Virus record (IMG/VR): IMGVR_UViG_3300036944_000403
Coordinates: 1-22,134 of that record
Strand: one strand, 5' to 3'
DNA length: 22,134 bases
DNA from: a virus
In this document: one piece after another, positions 13,191 to 19,208 of the stretch
Position numbering within the stretch: position 1 is the stretch's first letter
Layout of the letters: every line of letters starts with the position of its first letter
Notes under the pieces: model-generated
What the model was told of the DNA's origin: nothing
Database searches by the model: none
Seen by the model: the letters and a program-made list of their open reading frames with translations, nothing else
Translations under genes and position numbers: made by a program

Positions 13191-13483
13191 AACTATACAC
13201 AGAAGAACAAGTACTAAACTCAATGATATCAATGAAAACATATATTGAAAAATACGATGAAAGTGTAATTGATAGCATTATAAAAAAACACCTTCAATCA
13301 TTGGGGGGAATCGCCACAAAAAGAACTCTCATTATCTACAATACCAAAGAAACAACGGAAGAAGAAGCAAGGCATTTATTAGAGATTCTAAATTGTGATG
13401 ATTCTACTTTATGGGATAACGCAGACCATTGCGGAGTTCAAGTAATCGAAGTACCATTAAATAAGGAAGGAGGTGAGCAATGA
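13187..13483 (+). CDS. 98-aa protein, unknown function
   Basis: A soluble, acidic protein. The first half is helical (LYTEEQVLNSMISMKTYIEK, IIKKHLQSLGG). The second has a TEEEARHLLEILNCDDS segment and ends in KEGGEQ. AAAGGAGA (13174-13180) lies 6 nt upstream of its ATG. The stop overlaps the next ATG within the second copy of the 15-mer GGAGGTGAGCAATGA. Function unknown. Confidence 0.6.
   Translation: MKLYTEEQVLNSMISMKTYIEKYDESVIDSIIKKHLQSLGGIATKRTLIIYNTKETTEEEARHLLEILNCDDSTLWDNADHCGVQVIEVPLNKEGGEQ
13469..13483 (+). promoter_or_regulatory. strong Shine-Dalgarno, copy 2
   Basis: The 15-mer GGAGGTGAGCAATGA again. With the two bases before it, the sequence reads AAGGAGGTGA (13467-13476), the full complement of the canonical 16S rRNA tail. 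It serves the 58-aa gene starting at 13480. Confidence 0.75.
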
Positions 13484-13656
13484 GCAATACAAATATGCCA
13501 ACTTACTTGTCAGCAGTTGCATTGGCAATGAGTAATTCAGAAACATACTACGGAAGCAAGAGAGAATTGCAAAAATTACCGCTTAGCAAAAAAGCGGTTA
13601 AGGCAAGGAATAAAAACAAAAGAGCAAAACAAGCCCGTAAAAAACAAAGGAGGTGA
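13480..13656 (+). CDS. 58-aa protein with strongly basic C terminus
   Basis: A small protein with a neutral N-terminal helix (PTYLSAVALAMSNSETYYG) and a C-terminal tail that is mostly Lys, Arg and Asn (KAVKARNKNKRAKQARKK). The tail suggests nucleic-acid binding, as in many small phage proteins. It is too short for a typical gene call but has a perfect Shine-Dalgarno and stop/start overlaps on both sides. Here the 15-mer is read in a different frame than in the neighbouring genes, so its conservation is not due to the encoded peptide. Confidence 0.6.
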   Translation: MSNTNMPTYLSAVALAMSNSETYYGSKRELQKLPLSKKAVKARNKNKRAKQARKKQRR

Positions 13657-13663
13657 GCAATGA
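13649..13663 (+). promoter_or_regulatory. strong Shine-Dalgarno, copy 3
   Basis: Third exact copy of GGAGGTGAGCAATGA, before the ATG at 13660. Together with AA upstream it reads AAAGGAGGTGA. Confidence 0.7.
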
Positions 13664-13815
13664 CAAACAATAAACAAAATATCTTTAATAGAATCATAAA
13701 CTGGTTCAAACTAAAATGCCCTGATTGTAAATCTTCATTGTATCAAGAAGAACGAAGTTGGTTTAATAAAATAAATATTTATCACTGCACAAAATGTAAA
13801 AAACAATGGATATGA
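13660..13815 (+). CDS. 51-aa zinc-ribbon protein
   Basis: A small protein starting MTNNKQN, then a Trp/Lys-rich segment, and two CxxC pairs: Cys20-Cys23 (CPDC) and Cys43-Cys46 (CTKC), 19 residues apart. This is the pattern of a four-Cys zinc ribbon. DNA, RNA or protein binding is possible. The first residues repeat those of the next gene at 13812. A strong Shine-Dalgarno precedes it. Confidence 0.65.
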   Translation: MTNNKQNIFNRIINWFKLKCPDCKSSLYQEERSWFNKINIYHCTKCKKQWI

Positions 13816-14069
13816 CAAACAATAAACAACAAACGGCGGTGGGGTTTTATCTCGATAAAATATTTGACATAATTGGCGATGCTATTTTAGATAAATTATC
13901 TATTGAACAAATCAATAAAATTCACGATTTAAGTCAACAAGCCAAAGAAATGGAGAAGGAACAAATAGCCAAAGCATTTGATGATGGTGATTACAATTAC
14001 CACTATTCACGCAAAACGGGAGATGATTTTGAAGATGGCAAAGAATACTATCAAGAAGTTTACGGATGA
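13812..14069 (+). CDS. MTNNKQQTAV-type small protein (paralogue of 12706 gene)
   Basis: An 85-aa acidic protein. The start MTNNKQQTAV at 13812 is chosen because its ATG overlaps the previous stop; an ATG two codons upstream (13806) is also in frame. Shared with the gene at 12706 are the N-terminal 10 residues, a QQAKEM[DE]K helix in the middle and a C-terminal YxEVYG or VYNETYG. The DNA of the first 30 bases is also nearly the same in both, and partly in the zinc-ribbon gene. Such proteins are frequent in Bacteroidota phages; function unknown. Confidence 0.6.
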   Translation: MTNNKQQTAVGFYLDKIFDIIGDAILDKLSIEQINKIHDLSQQAKEMEKEQIAKAFDDGDYNYHYSRKTGDDFEDGKEYYQEVYG

Positions 14070-14278
14070 TCAAAATAGTGGTACACGATAAGCAATGGTT
14101 CATTGACCGCATTGGGAAAAGGATTTACAGAGAAAAAAATGTCTGTAATTGCCAAGTGTGTACCACAGTTCACAAAGAAGGGTTAATCATCACCGATGAG
14201 CAACACGCCAATTATTTATACGATTGCCAAGAATTAGATTTAATTTACTATGAAAACACCAATAGAAAGATTCGTTGA
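14066..14278 (+). CDS. 70-aa Cys-containing conserved phage protein
   Basis: A small protein with a CxCxxC cluster (Cys27, Cys29, Cys32 in VCNCQVC) followed by GLIITDEQHANYLYDCQELDLIYY. I recall the 'C.C..V...G.II.DE.HA.YLYD.Q..L...Y' layout in other Bacteroidota phages, without known function. The Cys group may bind zinc. Coupled upstream by ATGA; its 3' end overlaps the next gene by 29 nt. Confidence 0.6.
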   Translation: MIKIVVHDKQWFIDRIGKRIYREKNVCNCQVCTTVHKEGLIITDEQHANYLYDCQELDLIYYENTNRKIR

Positions 14279-14420
14279 GTGGTTGGAAGAAAACCACCCC
14301 ACCGCAGTACCAGGACCCGAAGTGATTCACCACCTGAAACGATTAGAACAAATGGACCAACAAATGGCATACAATGCGGGTTTTACAAAAGCCAAGTCAT
14401 TGTACCTTGACGCTGAATGA
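14250..14420 (+). CDS. 56-aa helical protein, unknown function
   Basis: A short gene: ATG 14250 lies inside the end of the preceding gene, and its TGA overlaps the ATG of the nuclease gene (ATGA). It starts MKTPIERFVEWLEENHP, has a central HHLKRLEQMDQQMAYNAGF helix and ends LYLDAE. The 'VEWL...LEQM..Q.AYNAGF' order recalls the MTNNKQQTAV family nearby, so it may be a diverged short member. Function unknown. Confidence 0.55.
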   Translation: MKTPIERFVEWLEENHPTAVPGPEVIHHLKRLEQMDQQMAYNAGFTKAKSLYLDAE

Positions 14421-14770
14421 AACATCTTGAAAGCCGTTTACAAGTCAACTGCGTTAAGTGGTTTCGGTTGGCATATCGCCAGTGGGCAAACCATTTGATT
14501 CATGTTCCCAACGGGGGATCACGCGATTTGCGAACGGCTCAAAGATTAAAAGCCGAAGGAGTATTGCCAGGGGTGGCCGACCTTGTGTTGTTCATCCCCA
14601 ACAAAACACACCACGGGTTATTCATCGAACTTAAAATCAAACCAAACAAGCAAAGCACACACCAAAAGGATTGGGAAAAGTTAGTCACTTCAATGAATTA
14701 CGCCTATGTGGTTGTATATTCGTTTGACGATTTCAAATTACAAATAGAAGCATACATTGGTAACACTTGA
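14417..14770 (+). CDS. VRR-NUC domain endonuclease
   Basis: A 117-aa PD-(D/E)XK-fold nuclease of the VRR-NUC family, close to its minimal size. Seen in order: Glu5 in the first helix, PNGG (31-34), PGVADL (51-56) with catalytic Asp55, and GLFIELKIK (67-74) with Glu71 and Lys73, then Gln83. Stand-alone VRR-NUC proteins are common in phages and are thought to act on branched or otherwise structured DNA. It lies between the small-gene cluster and the sigma-like gene, which overlaps its end by 14 nt. Confidence 0.88.
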   Translation: MKHLESRLQVNCVKWFRLAYRQWANHLIHVPNGGSRDLRTAQRLKAEGVLPGVADLVLFIPNKTHHGLFIELKIKPNKQSTHQKDWEKLVTSMNYAYVVVYSFDDFKLQIEAYIGNT

Positions 14771-15365
14771 AGCCATAGCGAAAAGGCACAACGAATGGTT
14801 AAAGATTGCCAAATACCTTGGGGCAACGGGGGATGAATCGGATGACATGGTACAATCAATGTATTTGAAGTTGGCAGAAATACAATTGGCGGAAGGAAAT
14901 TTCACACGGCTAACAAACCACCACGGAACAATCAACACCATTTATCTTTTCAAGATGCTTCACAATGCGTTTATGGACATCAAACGAAGCCAAAAGAACA
15001 CAATACCCCACCAAGACCATTTTGTCCCCGTAGAAAGCCCCGAAATGGCTGAAATGGCACATTCTGATTTGATGTGTGAGGTGAAGAACGCAATTGATGA
15101 ACTCCGAGATTATGACCAAATGTTATTGGAACTTCATTTTGTGTATGGGCATAGCATGAGGGAGATAGAAAAACGCACGGGGATACCAACACATTCGGTG
15201 TTTAACTCAATAAAGAACGCCAAACAATTTATCAAACAAAGGACACAAAACAAATACAAGATATATGCAGAAGAAAAAAGACACACGGAAACAGTTTACC
15301 GAATCACGACCATCCATCGGGGTGGGGGATATGATTCAGAAGGTAACGAAGGCCACGGGGATTGA
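14757..15365 (+). CDS. phage sigma-70-like factor
   Basis: A 202-aa protein related to ECF-type sigma factors. The first 80 residues look like region 2 (AKRHNEWLKIAKYLGATGDE, DDMVQSMYLKLAE, LFKMLHNAFMDIKRS). Residues 112-162 look like region 4 (LRDYDQMLLELHFVYG, HSMREIEKRTGIPTHSVFNSI) with the usual helix-turn-helix. Both sigma-core parts are present and there is a short linker between them. The start is TTG 14757, because the next ATG would cut into region 2. The last 34 codons overlap the next gene. It could direct host RNA polymerase to phage promoters, such as the GTTTTATAG elements; that link is a guess. Confidence 0.65.
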   Translation: MVTLEAIAKRHNEWLKIAKYLGATGDESDDMVQSMYLKLAEIQLAEGNFTRLTNHHGTINTIYLFKMLHNAFMDIKRSQKNTIPHQDHFVPVESPEMAEMAHSDLMCEVKNAIDELRDYDQMLLELHFVYGHSMREIEKRTGIPTHSVFNSIKNAKQFIKQRTQNKYKIYAEEKRHTETVYRITTIHRGGGYDSEGNEGHGD

Positions 15366-15672
15366 ATTTTTAACCAAGTTTGTGGCGGGGGAGGATTGCG
15401 GATGCGATGCCCGTAAACACAAATTGAACAAGATATTCCCAAACCGCAAACCATTGTGCATGACGGAAGGGGAATATGATTGGTTTACACATTTCAAGAC
15501 CATAAATTCCACCACCTTATCACCTATGGAAGCAGACCACCTATCCAAAATGTGGTCAAGGATATTCCAAAGCAAGAGAATTTACAAGCCGTGTACCTGC
15601 AATCCAAAGGAGTGGCAAAATATGATAAATGAATTGACACAAGTTTATGAAACTTATCAAGTGCAAGAATGA
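15265..15672 (+). CDS. Cys-rich conserved phage protein
   Basis: A 135-aa protein overlapping the sigma-like gene by 101 nt in another frame. It has the GVGDMIQKVTKATGIEFL segment (19-36), then EDCGCDARK (Cys45, Cys47), Cys65, and a C-terminal KPCTCNPKEW (Cys110, Cys112). From memory, the 'G.GD.I..VTKATGI...GEDCGC..R...LN..FP...P.C' start recurs in many Bacteroidota phages with unknown function. The Cys groups suggest a zinc site. The conserved start motif supports the ATG at 15265 despite the overlap. Confidence 0.65.
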   Translation: MQKKKDTRKQFTESRPSIGVGDMIQKVTKATGIEFLTKFVAGEDCGCDARKHKLNKIFPNRKPLCMTEGEYDWFTHFKTINSTTLSPMEADHLSKMWSRIFQSKRIYKPCTCNPKEWQNMINELTQVYETYQVQE

Positions 15673-15850
15673 ATGTGAGGTTTGTGACCACTATAAAGTA
15701 AGCACAGAAGAAAAAATCAACCCCACTGGACCCCACATCGATTCCAATTTGATTTATATTTGTGATAAGTGCAAAGTAAGGTTTGCGGATCGTGAACGAT
15801 GGGGGGAATGGTTAAAACAAATTAGGCAACTGAATGAAAATCCATACTAA
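15647..15850 (+). CDS. 67-aa Cys-rich protein (zinc-binding likely)
   Basis: A small protein with Cys6, Cys10 and Cys13 (CKNECEVC) and a second pair Cys39-Cys42 (CDKC), then an aromatic/basic helix (RERWGEWLKQIRQL). The Cys spacing fits a zinc-ribbon-like fold. It overlaps its neighbours by 26 and 17 nt. Function unknown; it sits just before an HNH nuclease. Confidence 0.6.
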   Translation: MKLIKCKNECEVCDHYKVSTEEKINPTGPHIDSNLIYICDKCKVRFADRERWGEWLKQIRQLNENPY

Positions 15851-16085
15851 AATTTACATGAACCATTTCGGGTACGACACATCCGATTTTATTCCATGCG
15901 AAGTGTGTGGAAGCCAGGCGGTTGATATCCACCACATAAAACCACGGGGTATCGGAGGATCAAAAACGAAAGACACCATAGAAAACTTGATGGCACTTTG
16001 CAGAAAGCACCATTTGGAGTTGGGCGACAAGAAACAACACATGGATTTTTTAATCATCACACACCAAATAAAAATGAACAAATGA
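15834..16085 (+). CDS. HNH endonuclease
   Basis: An 83-aa HNH (His-Me finger) nuclease. Visible: structural zinc pair Cys22-Cys25 (CEVC), DIHHIKPRG with His33 and His34 and Asp31, GIGGSKTKDTIENL, and LCRKHH (Cys56, His59, His60). All core residues of the fold are present in a nearly minimal protein. Roles of phage HNH proteins include homing, DNA packaging and recombination. The one here is not next to the terminase, so packaging is less likely. It is coupled to the ParB-like gene by ATGA. Confidence 0.85.
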   Translation: MKIHTKIYMNHFGYDTSDFIPCEVCGSQAVDIHHIKPRGIGGSKTKDTIENLMALCRKHHLELGDKKQHMDFLIITHQIKMNK

Positions 16086-16657
16086 TACAAACAGTAAAAA
16101 CCAAAGACATTATCGCCAACGAAAATAACCCACGGGTAATCAAAGACGATAAATTTAAGAAGTTAGTTCAATCCATTAAGGACTTCCCACAAATGCTACA
16201 ACTCCGACCTATTGTTGTGAACGATGAAATGGTTGTGTTGGGTGGTAATATGCGTTTAAGGGCAGTTCAGGAAGTGGGGTTGAAGGAAGTTCCAATCATC
16301 AAAGCATCAGACCTAACCGAAGAACAACAAAAAGAGTTTATCATCAAAGACAATGTTGGGTTTGGTGAATGGGATTGGGATGTTTTGGCGAACGAATGGG
16401 AACCAGAATTGTTGACCGCCTGGGGCTTGGATGTTTGGCAACAACCCGTTGAGGTGGATTACTCACTTTTGGATGAGGAAGATTTATCGGATGAACTTTC
16501 AGACATGGCCGACGGCGTAAAGAAAGCCATCCAAATCGAGTTTGAGCCAGACCATTATGATGAAGCGTATGAGTTGGTGAAGTTTTGGCGTGAACGCGGG
16601 GCGTATGTTGGCCACATGATTATGTTGTATCTTAAAGAAGAAAAGGACAAGTTATGA
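16082..16657 (+). CDS. ParB-like nuclease-domain protein
   Basis: A 191-aa protein with a ParB/Srx-type N-terminal domain: NPR (16-18), RPIVVNDEMVVLGG (42-55) and GGNMRLRA (54-61), then the KDNVGFGEWDWDVLANEW segment (89-106), typical of phage ParB-like proteins. The C-terminal part (125-191) is acidic, then charged, without a DNA-methylase domain. Phage ParB-like genes often stand next to DNA-modification genes; here the next two encode an FkbM-type methyltransferase and a TET/JBP-like dioxygenase. The ATG overlaps the HNH stop and the TGA overlaps the next ATG (ATGA), so the set is one operon. Confidence 0.8.
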   Translation: MIQTVKTKDIIANENNPRVIKDDKFKKLVQSIKDFPQMLQLRPIVVNDEMVVLGGNMRLRAVQEVGLKEVPIIKASDLTEEQQKEFIIKDNVGFGEWDWDVLANEWEPELLTAWGLDVWQQPVEVDYSLLDEEDLSDELSDMADGVKKAIQIEFEPDHYDEAYELVKFWRERGAYVGHMIMLYLKEEKDKL

Positions 16658-17346
16658 TGCAAAGTTCCATTAAAGGAATCAAGTTTTTCCACCGTGAAAA
16701 CACCAGTGATTTGAAAACATTTGAAGAAGTCATTGGGAAGGATGTATATCAAAAGAAAGGGATGAAGATATTGCCAGGTGAGGAATGGGTTGATTGTGGG
16801 GGCAATGTTGGGGCATTCACTTTGTTAGCGTGTGCATTGGGTGCAAAAGTTACGGTGTACGAACCCGATCCGAATAACTGCGCGATGATTGAAAAGAATT
16901 TAGCGTTGAACGGATTCACGGCCAATGTAGTTTGTGCGGGGTTAGTTCACAACCAAGTGAAGAAGGCAAATTTGTATGTGGGCAATAACGGCAATGTATG
17001 GCGTAATTCTATGTTCAAGAACTGGAACGGAAAAGGATTGAAGGTTGACTGCGTTAATTTTGACGAAGCGGTTAAAGATGGGGTGTGTGTAAAAATGGAC
17101 ATAGAAGGTGCAGAGATGCCGATATTGGAGAACACCGAGCGCAAATTCAAGAAATTAGTGTATGAATGGAGTTTTGATATAGACCCATCATTATCAAGAT
17201 TTTGGGGCATAATAGACAAACAAAAGAAAGATTACAAAATCAATTTTGAAGAACATAGAACTTGCTACGATGACAAAAGAGAAGGGCTATGGAAAAAGAG
17301 TTGGTTTCCCGCGTGTACAAATGTATTTTGCTATGAAAAGAATTGA
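16654..17346 (+). CDS. FkbM-type SAM-dependent methyltransferase
   Basis: A 230-aa Rossmann methyltransferase. SAM-site motifs: VDCGGNVGAFTL (46-57), YEPDP (69-73), and MDIEGAE (148-154), the last typical of the FkbM family, which methylates hydroxyl groups of sugars or related small molecules. The N-terminal 40 residues are family-specific and the C-terminal 70 include a WSFDIDPSLSRFW stretch. Sandwiched between ParB-like and dioxygenase genes, it could act on a modified base, a sugar attached to DNA, or a surface glycan. The substrate is not visible in sequence. Confidence 0.8.
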   Translation: MMQSSIKGIKFFHRENTSDLKTFEEVIGKDVYQKKGMKILPGEEWVDCGGNVGAFTLLACALGAKVTVYEPDPNNCAMIEKNLALNGFTANVVCAGLVHNQVKKANLYVGNNGNVWRNSMFKNWNGKGLKVDCVNFDEAVKDGVCVKMDIEGAEMPILENTERKFKKLVYEWSFDIDPSLSRFWGIIDKQKKDYKINFEEHRTCYDDKREGLWKKSWFPACTNVFCYEKN

Positions 17347-18109
17347 TTTAATAAAACAACCACACGATATCCAAATAGGTCAAGACTGCCCGTATATCGA
17401 ACCAAACATCACAGAAGATTGCATTTTTTATGAAGATGGAATCGCAGTTGGTTTCTACATAAAACAGATGCCCGAAAAGATGTGCAAGTTGGCCAATTTG
17501 GCAAATGCAGAATTGCGAACAAAGAATGTTCCCAAAAGCGAAATGAAGCGTTCAAGTGGTTTGACATCGCAAGACAAATCGAAAGAGGTTTTGCAGTATT
17601 CAACCATCATTGGAAGCATCCCGCCAAAGCCACACATGAAAAGACCATACGCAAGTATAAGTTCAGTTCACCAAGTTAAGACCGCGCAAAACTTTATTAA
17701 GGCGATGTTGATGTTGGCAAAAGAAAGTGAACAACTCATTAAACAAATTATGCCAGAACAATACGAAAAGCAGATGGAGTTATTCAAGGCAGTTCCCGAG
17801 CAATGGAAGTTTGCAAACCTTTTCACAAGTTCAATTTCTAATTACAACATTCCCGCAGCGTTTCACCGTGATGCTGGAAACATAGTTGGCGCGGTGAATG
17901 TGATTATTACAAAGCGTTTGAATAGCAAAGGTGGAAACCTTCATGTACCTGATTACGGAGCAACCATGGATAGCGCAGACAATTCAATGTTGGTTTACCC
18001 CGCATGGAAAAATGTGCATGGAGTTACCCCAATCATCCCAACACATGAAGGAGGTTATAGGAATAGTTTGGTATTTTATCCGTTGAAAGCATTTGTTGGA
18101 TTAAAATAA
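17333..18109 (+). CDS. TET/JBP-like 2-oxoglutarate/Fe(II) dioxygenase
   Basis: A 258-aa protein with the double-stranded beta-helix signature of the TET/JBP group. Iron ligands are His178 and Asp180 (FHRDAGN) and His229 (NVHGVTP). Arg243 (GGYRNSLVFYP) would hold 2-oxoglutarate. Upstream are a DCPYIEPNITED segment and GSIPPKPHMKRPYASISSVH, which I recall from phage members. Such enzymes oxidise 5-methylpyrimidines in DNA, for example 5-methylcytosine to 5-hydroxymethylcytosine. Start placed at ATG 17333; ATG 17270 or TTG 17246 would lengthen the overlap with the methyltransferase gene. It shares an operon with the ParB-like and FkbM-type genes. Substrate and exact subgroup are not shown. Confidence 0.7.
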   Translation: MKRIDLIKQPHDIQIGQDCPYIEPNITEDCIFYEDGIAVGFYIKQMPEKMCKLANLANAELRTKNVPKSEMKRSSGLTSQDKSKEVLQYSTIIGSIPPKPHMKRPYASISSVHQVKTAQNFIKAMLMLAKESEQLIKQIMPEQYEKQMELFKAVPEQWKFANLFTSSISNYNIPAAFHRDAGNIVGAVNVIITKRLNSKGGNLHVPDYGATMDSADNSMLVYPAWKNVHGVTPIIPTHEGGYRNSLVFYPLKAFVGLK

Positions 18110-18122
18110 ATTTCACAAATAA

Positions 18123-18154
18123 TTTGGTATTTCAAATATAAAACACCATCTTCG
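18123..18154 (+). promoter_or_regulatory. promoter-like site with third operator copy
   Basis: TTTGGTATTTCAAA (18123-18136) matches the near-palindrome at 8190 except for one base, and the similarity goes on through ATAT. The -7 region, CATCTTCG at 18147-18154, has two changes from TAnnTTTG. The downstream ATGAATATGACA also resembles the ATGAACATGACA start region at 8225. Confidence 0.5.
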
Positions 18155-18158
18155 CATT

Positions 18159-18446
18159 ATGAATATGACAAACAACATCACAATCAACGGAATTAGCGAA
18201 TCAATTGCCTACTGCGAAGCAAAAGGATTATCAAAAGTTTTCATGGCTTACGCCAACGAATGTACAAGGATGGAAATAATGGAGGTTGGATTTAATCCAA
18301 ATTCAGGTTATGTTTACATAGCCCTTGAAGATGGTATTTCCATTTGCTCAAACCTAGGCAACGATGTTGAATTTTTGGTGACCGATTTTAACAACGGAGA
18401 AGAAACATTTTATAATAGTTATAAAGAAGCATTAATGTTACGATGA
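18159..18446 (+). CDS. 95-aa protein, unknown function
   Basis: A soluble protein with an N-terminal MNMTNNITINGISESIAYCE, a conserved-looking GYVYIALEDGISI strand pair and a C-terminal EETFYNSYKEALMLR helix. ATG 18159 and ATG 18165 are both possible. It follows a promoter-like site with the shared operator and is coupled to the next gene by ATGA. No family was recognised. Confidence 0.6.
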   Translation: MNMTNNITINGISESIAYCEAKGLSKVFMAYANECTRMEIMEVGFNPNSGYVYIALEDGISICSNLGNDVEFLVTDFNNGEETFYNSYKEALMLR

Positions 18447-18625
18447 AAGCATGGAGGAAGATTGAACGAACTTTACCCGAGGAAAACACCCCCGTATTGG
18501 TACACACCGAACGGGGCATTCCTTTTGTGGCAACTTACTTTGATGAGCAATGGCATTGCTACCATACCGATGCAAGGTTGGAAGTAATTTACTGGATGCC
18601 CATCCCAATAACACCTAACGAATAA
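18443..18625 (+). CDS. DUF551-family protein
   Basis: A 60-aa protein with the DUF551 pattern: W..I....LPEENTPVLV, then IPFVATYFDEQWHCY, then LEVIYWMPIP. DUF551 proteins are small, widespread in phages, and of unknown function. It starts at ATG 18443 overlapping the previous stop. Confidence 0.75.
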   Translation: MKAWRKIERTLPEENTPVLVHTERGIPFVATYFDEQWHCYHTDARLEVIYWMPIPITPNE

Positions 18626-18627
18626 CT

Positions 18628-18834
18628 ATGACACCCAAAGACAAGGCGAAAGAACTGGTTGACAAATTCACCGTGGTTGGATTACAACAAAGAAATGAAG
18701 GGATTCAATGCGCGTTAATCATGTGCGATGAATTGTTATCTAACTCAACATTTTTATTGAGTAATGGGGAAATTTATTTTTGGCAAAAAGTAAAACACGA
18801 AATCGAATTAATTGGAAACCAATTTGGCGAATAA
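18628..18834 (+). CDS. 68-aa conserved phage protein
   Basis: A small helical protein that starts MTPKDKAKELVDKF and later has ALIMCDELLSNS and FWQKVKHEIE. From memory this 'TPK.KA.ELVDKF...CAL...DE....WQ.VK.EIE' order is frequent in Bacteroidota phages, usually near the terminase, with unknown function. Its TAA overlaps the ATG of the small terminase gene (TAATG). Confidence 0.65.
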   Translation: MTPKDKAKELVDKFTVVGLQQRNEGIQCALIMCDELLSNSTFLLSNGEIYFWQKVKHEIELIGNQFGE

Positions 18835-19208
18835 TGGCATACGATAGAAACGAATTAGAACAAACCGCATTGGAAGCCATCAAGAAAAACAAGTTGTTTT
18901 TTATCCAAGATGTAATTGCATACTTACCATGCACAAGCAGTACTTTTTACCACCTTCAATTGGAAAAATCGGAAAGTATAAAAGAAGCGTTGTTAGAAGT
19001 CAAAACTAACATCAAAGTATCAATGCGTTCCAAGTGGTACATGAGTGAACAACCAACTTTGCAATTGGCCTTAATGAAATTGATAAGTAGCGAAGAAGAA
19101 CTGCGCAAACTTTCAATGAGCCACAATGTATTGGAGGAAAAAGAAAAACCGATTTTCAATGGTATCAATATAGATGTTGCAGAAAACGACGGCCCAGGTC
19201 AAGATTAG
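18834..19208 (+). CDS. terS: terminase small subunit
   Basis: A 124-aa protein. The N-terminal YDRNELEQTALEAIKKNKLF, FIQDVIAYLPCTSSTFYHL segment is a helix-turn-helix that recognises phage DNA, followed by oligomerisation helices (VKVSMRSKWY-type, PTLQLALMKLISSEEE). The pattern matches small terminases of Bacteroidota phages. It overlaps the large subunit by 35 nt. Start at ATG 18834 by TAATG; a longer version from 18780 would sit inside the preceding gene. Confidence 0.82.
   Translation: MAYDRNELEQTALEAIKKNKLFFIQDVIAYLPCTSSTFYHLQLEKSESIKEALLEVKTNIKVSMRSKWYMSEQPTLQLALMKLISSEEELRKLSMSHNVLEEKEKPIFNGINIDVAENDGPGQD

Noticed and set aside
15755-15762. TATATTTG inside the 15647 gene as an internal promoter
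   Set aside because: No -33 TTTG at 19-20 nt and no gene start nearby fits; it encodes the Tyr-Ile-Cys of the Cys-rich protein.
15834-16085. HNH gene as a terminase-associated packaging nuclease
   Set aside because: It is 3 kb from the terminase and coupled to the ParB-like gene, so a packaging role is not supported.
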